NCBI GenBank assembly: GCA_018257865.1
Contig: JAEUBA010000042.1
Coordinates: 186,001-250,000 of the forward strand
Reading direction: 5' to 3'
Length of the DNA: 64,000 nucleotides
From: Stereocaulon alpinum
Lineage: Eukaryota > Ascomycota > Lecanoromycetes > Lecanorales > Stereocaulaceae
Below, piece after piece: positions 44,024 to 54,535 of this stretch. The notes under the pieces were generated by a model. It did not search any database and was not told the DNA's origin. It worked only from the letters and a program-made list of their open reading frames with translations. The position numbers and the translations under genes are program-made. The first letter of the stretch is position 1; every line of letters begins with the position of its first letter.

Positions 44024-44410
44024 TATTGGCTGTGACTACGGTGTGCTGCTGGGTCTGCGGATCAAAGTTGTCTTACTGCTGTAATCTAATGTTTTGGGGA
44101 GTCTGCAGCTTTCTCGTCGATGAGAATGTCAAGATTGGACTTGAGGTGTTTGCATGTGAAGAAGGTATCTGGCCCTCGCCTACGGTTTCCTCTTATTACC
44201 TCACAGTACTGAAATTGTAGTCCTTGACTCGTTGTAGGAAGCGCAACAGCCATGACTTCTCCGTAAGCCGCATGGAACGACTCCTCGACACCTTCCTACG
44301 TTGCCCTAGCGCTGAGGAATCTGTAAAGGCCCGTTTTGACTTGCTAAGTCGTTGATGTTGACACTGACTAACGAAGGGTTTTATCTATAGGGTCACCCCA
44401 CCAGCCCCCC
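44024..44410. other. Intergenic between convergent genes
   Basis: Holds the two 3' ends. No supported feature. Confidence 0.5.
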
Positions 44411-45739
44411 CTACAAGCCTCTCTCCTTTATGGTATAGCCAATGCCTTCAGCAAGTCGCAAGCCCTCCCCCACCACCTCACAATGGTACTCCGAGCCTTC
44501 CACGTCGGCTGCGAGTCGGTTGTAAACGGCATGACCAAGGCTTACGCACATTGTGGCCTTGATGTTGCGTCCATCCCTGGGCTGAGGACTGCAGCCTCCA
44601 GTCTTCACTTGTCGCACCATTGCCATCACTCCATAGGCAAAGACTGAACGTAGAATATAGCCAGTTGTTATACGCCAGAAAGTCTCAATACTCCTCTTGT
44701 GGTCGAGCATGTGTGGCTTTCCATTGTCCCTCGCAATGGCGTAATCAGCTACAACAGCGCCTACTAGGTAGTGCACGTGGAGATAATGGGGATCCTCGAT
44801 ACTTTGGACTAGTAGTCGTAAAATCTGGAGTACCAAAGTTCGGATGCTGGCAGTCTGCTCTTGGAAGATTTCGACTTGATCGCGCAACCTTTCTTCCCTT
44901 TCCGAGTAGCTATTGTGCTCACGGACATTGCCTAAGGAACATTCCCTCCAATACATCCTATCGAGTGTCAACATTGCAATCCTCGTCTCAACATTCGCCG
45001 TCCATAATGGGTTCAGCTCACGCAAATGCTGGTCCAGATTACTCCGTACGCCAGCCAAGAGTTCCAGGAAATTCCAGCCGTCCTTGTGCCGCAACCATTC
45101 ATATTGTTCCCAGCCTCTTATGCGCGTGGGTCCGATTTGCATCTCATAGGAGAAGGCGACTTCCTTAATATGACGGTCCTGTCTCGGAGTCCGAATACTC
45201 CCACGAACGGGGATCTGGACATCAGCTCCCGAATCCGAGACATTAACGGTGTGCCACGGTTGCAGAGCCTGACTTGTACCTTGCTTTGGAGCCATGGTTA
45301 TTGTCTGTCCAGTATTTCTGTCGTCGTCATCTTCAGCAGGCTGCACTTTGTTCGGACCTTGTGAGCCTTTCTTCCTTGTCTTAGGACTTCGTTTCCTAGT
45401 GGCGTTGCTTTTGGCCCGCCCTCGCCCTTGATCTTCAAACAAAGGCATCTCTCCGAATACTCCATGGAACTCAGGGAATTGGACCGCCTGCATCTCTATG
45501 AACAAGGATCTTTTATACGTTTTCCATAGATCCCCAACCTGCTTCCAAGCTAAGATTAGACGTTGCAAATCCCTAGCTTTGGTTTGAACCATGATAGCCA
45601 TGATCACTTCAGGAGTTAGGTCTCCGAAATGAGGAAATTCTGGCACTTGCTCGATGCGTGGAAGATGGGCTTTGGAGTAAAGGCGATCTGTCGCTCCAGA
45701 TTTCTCTTTTGGTCTTAGCCCTTCCGATGAATATCTCAT
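44411..45739 (-). CDS. F-box-like hypothetical protein
   Basis: A reverse ORF of 442 aa with a true ATG. An F-box-like segment is seen at about 38-75 (FPHFGDLTPEVIMAIMVQTK, ARDLQRLILAWKQVGDLW). Next is a basic linker (RGRAKSNATRKRSPKTRKKG, nuclear-localisation-like), and then a helical body with DQVEIFQEQTASIRTLVLQI and HYLHVHYLVGAVVADYAIAR. The architecture is typical of lineage-specific fungal proteins of unknown role. No catalytic motif was found. The frame is intact. Confidence 0.65.
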   Translation of the reverse strand: MRYSSEGLRPKEKSGATDRLYSKAHLPRIEQVPEFPHFGDLTPEVIMAIMVQTKARDLQRLILAWKQVGDLWKTYKRSLFIEMQAVQFPEFHGVFGEMPLFEDQGRGRAKSNATRKRSPKTRKKGSQGPNKVQPAEDDDDRNTGQTITMAPKQGTSQALQPWHTVNVSDSGADVQIPVRGSIRTPRQDRHIKEVAFSYEMQIGPTRIRGWEQYEWLRHKDGWNFLELLAGVRSNLDQHLRELNPLWTANVETRIAMLTLDRMYWRECSLGNVREHNSYSEREERLRDQVEIFQEQTASIRTLVLQILRLLVQSIEDPHYLHVHYLVGAVVADYAIARDNGKPHMLDHKRSIETFWRITTGYILRSVFAYGVMAMVRQVKTGGCSPQPRDGRNIKATMCVSLGHAVYNRLAADVEGSEYHCEVVGEGLRLAEGIGYTIKERGL

Positions 45740-47912
45740 GGTTATCTAGTGATAGTTCGATGTGAGAATAATAAGAGACAGCTGTGGAAAAAGTCCAAGA
45801 TGTCGCGCTTGGCATGTCTTAGGACGATTACGATTCTTCACATGACAGCTCAAGGCTTCCATGACTCCTTCCTTCTACCCGAACAAGGCCCTTGATCTTA
45901 TAACACAACTTTACCGAGAAGGCACGCCCGAGTCCTCCGCGCAAGTGGAAATTCCCGTTAGGTCGAAGGAACGAAGGGGGTATCTATCATACTAAGATCT
46001 CTGCGGACGCATGAAGGTACCAAAGCTACCTCACGCACGACGGGCTATGTTGATTTCTGAGGAGCAGACCTGGACCAAATGAATGGTATGGCTAATGCTT
46101 CGTATCAGCCATCCCCATTCACGAATCGCTCTTGGTCTCTCATACTAGAAGTTTTAGAGGTGGCTAGATGTTTCCTTCTTGGTGTTAGTACAAGAATTGA
46201 ATGTATCAGCAAGTAGATACTGGAATCAAGCTGTTGCTACTGGGGCCATTTGGCATACTTTGAGGCACATCTTGACTGATGAGTAATTCGTAGAAGATGC
46301 AGTGACATTCACTTGTTCGACTTTGTGGAAGCTAGACGGTTCCAATTGCCGCTGTGATGCTGACAAGGACCTTGTCAGCGCCGTTGTCCACCCAGCGCCA
46401 TGCAATGGAGGTAGACTAATAAGGTGAGAAGTGCGTTGACAAGAGATTTCGACTACACTGCTTTGAGATATTGAGGGTAACTTGTAGATTCTCTAGTAGG
46501 GGGGTGCCGGCTACTTATTGCTAGCGGTTGACTAAGCAACAGGCCTGAGAGCTGATATTCCAACGCACTGTATCTTAGCAGGCAGTCGCTGAAGGAGGAG
46601 AGCGAACGAGGAAGGCGGGTTCGTCAGTCGCAGCACTGGGTCAGGAAGGCAATCTTAGCACATGGCTTGGATTAATGTTAGCGGTCTTAGCACGTTCTCG
46701 GTTCCTAAGTACTGGGAATTCCGCAAGTACTCCGTAAGTACAGTGCTGATCACTCAACTTACTAACATCAAGATATACCGAGAGCTCTCCTAATACTGTC
46801 CAGATCTCGAAGAATTATATACTTCTGATAGTATATTACGAAATCTTCGCAATTCTACTGTACAGTATAGGTGTCGCGGAAAGACGCCGGCCCCTAAAGC
46901 TTGGCTCTAAAGGCCGCTATTGTTCCAAAAGCCGGTCCCTAGAATTGTCCTAAGGGGAAGCTCCGGCGCTTGACTCTAGGGGCGGGCTCAGTTTTGCAAT
47001 CATGTCAACTCCACGGAGTATGAGGTTTTCTCTCACAAGTGTTCGGTCATTGTGTATTAGAACATCTTAATGAAGCTATATTGAGAAAGCTCTTGGTAGG
47101 TTCTGTAGATGTACAGTAGAGTGCTGAGTACACAGTATCATACCAAGTAAAAGTATCCTCGATGTTGGGGGTAATCGGCCTGCGGAAAACATGCCAAGAC
47201 CGCTGACATTGACCCAAGGCATGATATCGTATGTGGTCTCCTGGCTCTCAGGGACGCAAAAAAATCACGATTTTCTGGGGAGGTCGGCGCCCCTAAGCGA
47301 GCTCTTAGAACATTTTTAGCGGTTTAAGACATAGCGGATCTCCGGGCGGCTCCGGCGTCCGTGGTCCGGGGTACCAAGATCTCTTTTGTGTCCTTTGGGT
47401 ACCTTGGTCTTTAGCGGCACCGCGGGGTTATGCCTTTCAAAGACAAGAACAAATGCTAACGGCCAACAGCCAGCGAACATGGACATTTGCCTATGCTGCG
47501 CAAGTGGGCGGAAAAGACCAAGGTATCTACAGAGCAAGTTTAAGATGGGTTAGAAGTTATGCAAGGACGCGAGTGCCTTCTGAAGGAATTTGCGCGTAGG
47601 GCACAATCTAAGGTATGGGGGGAGATTGCAGGGATCCCTAAGGGTCAACCGTGTCTCGGGCCGCTTGATCTAGGGGACCCTCCAGCTACCCCGGGTCCCA
47701 GCCGAGCTGTAAGCCCCAGCTACCCTTACTCCTTATGGGCGCCCCTGCCGTTGGTGCGAGTATCATAACGAAATCAGCTTCATCACGAGAAATATCCCAG
47801 AGCACGTAATGCCGGTGCATCCGCAAGCTTAAAGGCCTTTTATGCAAAGCCTCGAGACACAATTTGATTTGATATGACGGTTACTAGGATTACAAACTTT
47901 GAGTTTTCGAAC
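45740..47912. other. Long gene-poor stretch
   Basis: No supported gene over 2.1 kb. AT-rich TATA/AGTA-rich DNA (46690-46870) alternates with GC-rich blocks described in the next entry, the pattern left by old, mutated repeats. Confidence 0.45.
46869..47770. mobile_element. Probable relic of a repetitive element
   Basis: Two related GC-rich blocks in the same orientation, at 46880-46990 and 47283-47420, share the order CGGCxCCTAAxGC, CTCTTAG/CTCTAAA, a GCGG/GGCCGC core and a GCTCCGGCG segment. A Gly/Pro/Ser-rich ORF follows (47559-47768). A block with the same AAGCGAGC-x2-TTAGA core in opposite orientation lies at 53770-53805. No transposase or clear terminal repeat can be read, so the class is unknown. 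Confidence 0.3.
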
Positions 47913-49412
47913 CTAGGCTCGACCTTGTGCCCTCCGCTGCTTGTTGATCCTAGCTGCAATGAAGGCTATACCCAGTACCACTGCCGTCAGCGAGACACCC
48001 ACAATGAAATACCATTTGATAGATGCCGGGCTGTTGTTGAGTACATCAACGTTCATGCCAAATATACCCTGAATGTGAAATTCGTTAATTGAAGTGGATG
48101 ATAGGTATTGGTTAATGCATACCGAGACAGCAATGAGCGGAAAGAATATAAACGTGATCCAAGTGATTCGGCCCAAATCGTGAGCCTCTTGTTGAGCAGC
48201 GTTTGCACTTTTTTGGGCAGCTTGAGCTTGGCGGACGTTGATGATGTTGTAAATCTGCAAACTCGGTCAGAAATTATTCAGTTGTGTTCTCTCTTTACCG
48301 TGAGCTTACGAGGTCAGAGAGGCTTTGACATTTCATTCTGAAGTCTTCTGCCACGGTCTTCTCCAAGGCTTGGAGAGCGTCGATTATTGGGGCAAGTGGG
48401 TCTTCGCTCGTGGTATTGGGTCCATTGACATGTACAATAAGTGTCTGCATGTATGTCCTAGTCTCTGAAAGAGAATTCCGCTGTGCGGCAATGAGTTTTT
48501 CTAGGAGGTGCCATGTTAGCATGTCTTCCCAAGTGGTTCGTGCCACCTGTTCGAGAGCATCAACGTCGTAGTTGTGGAAAGCGTTCTGTTCCTGTAGGAC
48601 CCATTCAGCAATGTAAAAGGGTCAGATGAATGGTCTTGTGTCAAAGCACCTACAGAGTATATTATGTACCGTGAACATTCATCGATGATACTCTCAAGAT
48701 CTGCAACCACTTTTTGCCAGATCCGTACCACAAGTTTTTGGATGAAAGCAAGAGCGGTCGACTCAGTATCTCTTGGGCGATGAGTACTAGTAGGAATATC
48801 CCATAGGTCTGCCCCAGACGCGACAGGAGAGATCCATGAAGTGAAAGGCAGGCCGTCCTCCGAAGCGTGGAGCTCGTTGAAAAGTATGACTGTTCTTCGA
48901 TGGCTGAGCGCGTTGGTCGATGTCCATGCTCTTGGGCATAGTGGGGACAAGGTGATACGATTTGTGTTCTCTACCCTTATTACGATGGCAATGGCTGTAG
49001 TCCGACGAACGAGGTAATATTCACCCTCATATCATCAGCTTAAGCTAATCGACATTGAGCCGTGACCTTTACCTTCTTATGACTGATTCTCATCAAGAAT
49101 TTCGAGGGAGGGTCCATCACGATGCCCAGCCAATCGAATCCGAAATGGTACAGAAGGCGGTCTGCGTTGAATGACCGGAAAAACATCAGTACAAATGGCT
49201 AGCCAACTATAAAGTCATATCGGAGAGCTGCTAGAACCTCTTGAGGCTACCATTCTCCCACTCGAGGTTGATGTGCCTCTCGATATGAAGCTTAGATCGT
49301 TCTGTTTCGAAGCTGTATTCAGAAAGAGCTCGAACCTCATCAGGTCTGGATCCTCTTCGTAGACGCCGCTATAATCAGCAGATACGTCTTTGACAAATCT
49401 ACGGCAGAGCAC
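47913..49412 (-). CDS. CorA-like Mg2+ transporter family protein with GMN motif
   Basis: Reverse exons, from 3' to 5': 47913-48068, 48123-48254, 48310-48591, 48654-49025 and 49073 upward. The joins give ITWITFIFFPLIAVS+GIFGMN, CQSLSDL+IYNIINV, RYIIYS+EQNAFHN and HKK+GEYYLV. The C-terminal helix pair with GIFGMNVDVL between them is the CorA signature, here intact, unlike the GTN copy at 17 kb. The middle is a long helical cytoplasmic stalk. The 5' part is unresolved: PDLMRFELFLNTASKQ and YSFETERSKLHIERHINLE overlap in two frames near 49300-49330, as a small indel would cause. The N-terminus may reach 49985, where IDIVLVSDTSRHPRVSYIP is read. It could be a membrane cation transporter or a fungal CorA-like protein of other role. 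Confidence 0.7.
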
Positions 49413-50122
49413 GCTGCGCGCATATGGCCAGTTGTTTTCGTAGCTGTCAGTGTCAGAGCTACAATAATAGATCTTCGTTGAAACAACCCACTAAATACGA
49501 TCTAGTGGTATCGCCTCGTGAGGCCCGGACTATACAGGTTCGTAAGATGCTGAACAGCCCTATCGAGGAAGGTGCTGTACGAGAAGCGGCCGATCCATGA
49601 TCCTTGCTAACTCCGTTGCCGTGGAGAATCTCTCGGCTGGGATGTATGACACCCGAGGATGTCTTGAGGTGTCCGATACAAGTACTATATCAATCGCCCT
49701 GCTCCTCCCTGAATCCTGACCCATTCGCGGCGCATTTTGGCGCGGTGGTGGGCTGTCGTAAAATCGGCTTTGCACCAACGTCAGCACCATGTTGATTGAT
49801 GGTGGTGGTATCCACCGAATGACTCTGCTGTTATTGATCCCACAGTGATTGCATAGAATAGAGCGCCTGGGTGGGCAGTGCAGATCTCGATGGGCTAGAT
49901 TGGAGGCTGAGAATTTCTGCAGGGTTGGTTGATAAGCGGAGGCTGCATATCCATCGCGAATTAGATGAGACACCCAACGCCACAAGATTTTAGCTGAAGC
50001 TACTGTAACTCAGCTGAGAGCATAGCCCAATTCAACAGCCCAGCATAAGAAACAAGATATCAGCAGCCCACAATGTACAAGTCCTCATCGCTTACCACGT
50101 CGTTGGAGCATAGTGAGCGACA

Positions 50123-50584
50123 ATGCCTAAAGATCGTAAGTAGATTCAGGGTCGCTTCAAGCTTTTACCACTCACTCACATCCACCTAGTCAACTGTGTC
50201 ATTCGGCATACACATTCCGAAAATCAACGTTGTCGAAAACGACCGCGGCATATCACAACCTCAACCATAATCTTCGGGCAATGTCGTCGCCACCAAGACA
50301 GCAGGCCTCCCAGATCGTGCTACACAGAAGCAGCCGAAATAACAGAACTCCAGCCAGTGTCCCGTCTGCAGCGGTACTCATCGCCTAGCTGTTCCCAATG
50401 TGAAGCAATGTCAGGCGGAACACGGGTACTGTACTCTCATATCAAGACATCCAGCGTACCATACGGCTAATGTGTTGAATAGAAGCCAAAGAGCAAAAAG
50501 AAAAAGCAAGGTGCGCAAAGAGGCAAAGGCGGGAAACGCAAGAAACAGCCCGCCCCACCGTCACTGCTTTGTTGTGTTCAGTGA
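50123..50584 (+). CDS. Small Cys/His-motif protein with Lys-rich tail (member B)
   Basis: Three exons: 50123-50135, 50190-50425 and 50483-50584, giving 116 aa. Exon 1 encodes only MPKD plus one base. The motif is C-x11-C-x16-C-x2-H-x3-RPP-x-SCY-x22-C-x2-C, ending in SCSQC, followed by a basic tail (KPKSKKKKQGAQRGKGGKRK) and a short hydrophobic end. The Cys and His spacing is the same as in the gene at 51287, down to PRH after the second Cys and RPPxSCY. That likeness supports the model, although no long ORF exists. The residues could bind zinc; role unknown. The intron after codon 4 is at the same place in both genes. Donor 50426 (GTACTG) is weak; without that splice the protein would end in VPYG. 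Confidence 0.7.
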
Positions 50585-51286
50585 GCATTGGAATCAGCAG
50601 TCTTATATGGGCTATGTGATTTGACATCCAGATTTTGAAACAGGGATGAGAAGTTCGTCAGGGTGGTCTGTGCTTATAGAAGGCGGACATTTGAAGGTCT
50701 CCCTGTGAGGACAAGGTCAAGAATACCGTGTATCGAAGGAAGAACCAAGGAGTAAGACTGTTCCCTTATACTTACGTGCAATGGCCGTCATACTGGATCT
50801 TATTTACAACAAAGCACTTAGTATAACGAATTTCGAGCAGTATGTTATAGAGGCAATGTAGCCAGAGTAAACGAGGAATGATTGGTCTACACCTTAGTAA
50901 TTTGGCGGTCTTGAATGCTAGGCTGAATGCTATCATTTGCATACCCTGATGAACCCGCAATCATCCTGGATCACGCGGGGTTGCTTGTGAGTAAGCCCCG
51001 CTTGAATCTTATCTAGACCTAGCGGACGCGAGAGGGCGGAGTGAATAACGCCATAACTCCCGGCCTCAGCCTCAGTCTCAGCCTCAGCCTTGACGAGTTT
51101 CATGAGTCCTAGCTTTTTCTCTCATATACTTATTGCCATCTTCATCCAAAAGAAAAGGGTTCTTCACAATCTCTAGATACCCAAGTATAAATTGCCTTCT
51201 GAATACATTGATTCACCATCACCAAAGGCGCAACACAACCTCCCAAACTCAGAGGCACCACTCAACCTACCAAACCTCTCCACAAA
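50585..51286. other. Intergenic between Cys/His paralogs
   Basis: Contains a short CTCAGC hexamer repeat (51063-51092) and the likely promoter and leader of the next gene (CCACCACTCAACCTACC). No gene was seen. Confidence 0.5.
51063..51092. repeat. CTCAGC/CTCAGT hexamer tandem repeat
   Basis: About five units of CTCAGC with one CTCAGT variant, in the region upstream of the Cys/His gene. Confidence 0.8.
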
Positions 51287-51902
51287 ATGCCTCCAAAAGA
51301 CCGTAAGTTCCTTCTTCTAGTGGTCTCCCCAATGACTGATACTCTCAGGGTGTGCACACTGCTAATAAGATCACAAAACAGGCCGCTGTTTCATCCAACG
51401 TATCAAGAACCGCTACCAAGGCTGCAAAGCAGATCCACGGCACTACTGGATCGAGTACAAGTTCGACTACCTATGTCCCTACCATGAAGGAATGCGGCCT
51501 CCACAATCTTGTTACGAAGACGAGGACTGGACTAAGCGCCACCCTAGTCGTGGTAGTGGTGGGGGTCTCTCGCAATGCCCTAGATGTTCTACGAAAAGGG
51601 GCGAGAGGTTGGGTAAGGTGATTGAGGCTAGTTCGGAGGAGAGTGAGAGCGAGGATGAGGCTGTGATGCGTCAACGACAACGACGTGGAGAGTCGAGAGC
51701 AGGGACTGATGGTAGACGAAGGCGGAGTCCATCTACTCGCCGAGACGGGAGACGCGATTCGCCGAGACCCCGATCCCCTGTTGCTCGCAGACGCAGGCGG
51801 CGCGATTCACCGAGGCGAAGGAACGCTGACGAGGGGAGGAGACATGGTCGTTTGGAACGTAGGCATACAGGGGAGATGCCGTCTTTTTGTTGCACGCAAT
51901 GA
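51287..51902 (+). CDS. Small Cys/His-motif protein with Arg/Ser-rich tail (member A)
   Basis: Two exons: 51287-51302 and 51382-51902, giving 178 aa. Exon 1 encodes MPPKD plus one base; splicing gives MPPKDRRCFIQRIKNRYQGC. The motif is C-x11-C-x16-C-x2-H-x3-RPP-x-SCY-x20-C-x2-C, then an acidic patch (EASSEESESEDEA) and an RS/RD-rich tail with repeated RRDSPR units, like SR-type splicing or RNA-binding proteins. The Cys/His part is probably a zinc-binding module; I do not recognise the family. It is tandem, in the same direction, with its paralog 0.7 kb upstream. The tails differ in sequence but are both strongly basic. Confidence 0.75.
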
Positions 51903-52199
51903 TGTCCATCCTAATGCCTATAAGGGTTCGAGGTTGTACATCGTTTTATTGTGTCTGCGTGACTTGAATTCATGGAAATGCTGGTAGATATTGTGTAAAG
52001 CGAGCTGATTGCAAGCTTGGTTGGAAATTGAAGGATCTCCAACAGTCGTCAGGCTTTGCAGTATTAATCTTTTTAGCGCAAAGCAGATGATAAGTCTGAT
52101 GTTGAAAGAAGCTTGGGGAAGTTGAACGTGACACCATATACGGCTAGCTGGGCTGCTCAGCTGGCAATGGTAATAGTCGTCGAAGTAGGCTTGAGATGT

Positions 52200-53140
52200 A
52201 TGTACGGTAGGATTGCTTGATTGGACGTTCTTGGTCAAGAGCAGATTGCATGAGTGATTGAGGGTTTTGCCGTCACTGGATACGGTCAGGCCTTCAAGAC
52301 TACGCTCGTTTTGGCGGCCGGTAACGGTGTCAATGGGGATAATGACCTCGTTCGCGTTGTAGATGGGTGGGAAGTCGGCGCTGAAGCTGAAGCTGCCGTT
52401 GCGATGTGGAATGTAGGCCAGAGAAGCATGATTCCTTCCGGACGCAGGAACTTGTATTTGTAAGGGCCGTATTCGTCGGAAACCTAGAAGCCATCATCGG
52501 AGGCCAAGGCAAGAACTTCACTGTCGATGGCGACGTATTTACCTCGTGGACCTGCGCTGCCAACCCCACCATCCGTGTATGTTGCTACTGGAAGGACAGC
52601 AATGCCAGGGTAGGTGATGTAGCCTGTAACATCAGCGTCGAGGCTAGTTGTGGGTTTGCCATCGGTCCCGGTGAAGACGATGGTGTCCTGGTATCAGGAT
52701 TGTTGGTTTGGGCCTGAAGGATTGGCGATAGTAGCATTTGCCCTAGGCGTAAGTGTACTGCCTGAATATGGACACGATTCTAGTAGTTGAGCGTTCCCTC
52801 AATGTTCCTGTAAGCCATGTCAGTACTCCGAGGACGCACTCCACAAGCATTGATGTAACGTCGACGTACCACCCTTTATCTCTTAGCCTTCCCCAATGAC
52901 TTCTAATCAATAGCAATGGAACTGCCATAGCCGCCTCAGGTGTCTCCAAACCTGTCTTGTCCCGAGCATCCGAAGCAACGAAGCCATAACCAGCTAGCTC
53001 TTGGTATACACACCGCCTTCAATCGCAGGTAGTCTGCTTTACAAGGGGTGTTGATGTAGTAGAAGCTCGGGGCTCAACCTCGACGAGGGCGTGGCGTGCT
53101 GATGCTAGGAAGGTGGGGATAGCCACAAGGGCAATAGTGG
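52200..53140 (-). pseudogene. Esterase-like (phytase family) protein, decayed
   Basis: The reverse strand keeps, in order, the landmarks of the secreted phytase-like esterase family. They are a hydrophobic start (TTIALVAIPTFLASARHALV), ELAGYGFVASDARDKTG, GGYGSSIAID, EGTLNY-stop-NR, ADVTGYITYPGIAVLPVATY, GKYVAIDSEVLALASDDGF-stop-VSDEYGPYKYKF and RSLEGLTVSSDGKTLN. At least six in-frame stops and two or three frame changes break it. Stops at conserved sites are C-to-T type (TGG to TAG at 52484-52486; CAG to TAG at 52780-52782; several CGA to TGA), as repeat-induced point mutation or methyl-C loss would leave. It is convergent to the Cys/His gene and clearly not functional. Confidence 0.7.
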
Positions 53141-54535
53141 TGCATAGGAGGACCGTTCCTTTTGGGTGAGACCACTAGGAGCTCAAGAACGTCGAGCTTT
53201 GTACCAATCCTAACTCTTGTCCATGACCCTTAAGCAGAACCACTGCTATAGATGTGGACAAGCCGACTCTTCAAACCCCATCCTCGTATACCAACCATTG
53301 TCTCAGCGGACTCGACAAAGTCCGTGGAGCGCAAGCGACGTGTCCCACCCACCAACCTGTATACGTGTCCATGAATCGTCCCGGCATCGTTGACTATCCC
53401 GCATGTTAAGATGTTGTTACCTGCGAATCATAGTGAAGTGGGAGACATCGTCTCAAAATGGCCGCCTCTTGTTCCAATCTCAGGCGTATTATTTCAACCC
53501 CCACGGGCTTCGTCAACGTTAAGAAGATTTCACACTAGGATACCCCGGAAGGGTCCCCGAAGTGCGGCCCCCGGAGGCGCTTAGAGATCCCCCAGCACTT
53601 AGACGCTGCTTAAGCCTACGATGATGTTCTTCAATACTTTCATGGATCCATATACAGTCTCTCGCCTTCTATATAGTCATGTAATCTCAGTGTATATGAT
53701 GAGACTACTGTATTATATGTGGTGAAGTTAGGAAGTCGTAGATCAGGAAGATGTTAGTGGCTGTAGGGTACTTGTCTAAGGGCTCGCTTATAGGGACCCC
53801 TAGCCTTGGGAAACGGTGAATTTTCTATTGGTGTTGACGAGTGGGCGTGGGATCGGCTCGCTTTTCCGAGTGCACATGGGTAGAGTCGACGGAAGGCGGA
53901 TAGCACGTGGAGAGCATTGAAGTCGGATTGGGAAGACGGTTTGTCCTGATTCTAAGATTTGCACAGGGATGATGATAGCGAAGTATACCGTGGCTACCAA
54001 GTCGAGGTAGTATTCAATCACAATATATACCAGCATGTGCTTCCATTGATGTACTTCCTCTCAATTGAGACGAGGGCTAGCTAAGTATGTGCGTACAGAA
54101 TATAAGAAAAGGCGAGAGAGATTAGAATTTGCCCCTGGTTTCCTCGACAATTTGCTTTTCACCATCATACCGCTTTGGAAACACAGCCAGTATGAGACAT
54201 TACCCTGTAACTCCTCACTACCATCTCGAGGAAACTGGATAGCGACAAGCCCGCCTTTCTCATCCTCGCACCATTTTCGAATAAACGGTTTTATGATGCC
54301 TTTGAACGTAGACCGCCCGCGAATATATGCTCTAATGAGTGGTGGAAAGTACGCATCTCTCAGCCCGATAGATTCTTTGCTGAGAGGTTAGACGGGATCT
54401 CAGGCACTGCCCGAAGTAGCACCGTCAACGTGCCGATAGGATGAGAAGGAAATGGTGGGCGCCCGCAAGAAATGCATATCATGGTGGTATCGTCGCTGTG
54501 AAACTCGCACTGCTGCTTGGTTGTGAAATCATCAA
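53141..54535. other. Intergenic with repeat-like GC block
   Basis: No supported gene. At 53530-53600 there is a GC-rich block (GGAAGGGTCCCCGAAGTGC), then AT-rich DNA, then a block at 53765-53815 resembling, in inverse orientation, the one at 47285-47310. It may be the remains of a small element. Confidence 0.35.

Noticed and set aside
44620..45364. Forward ORFs of 182 and 112 codons
   Set aside because: Antisense to the intact 442-codon F-box-like gene.
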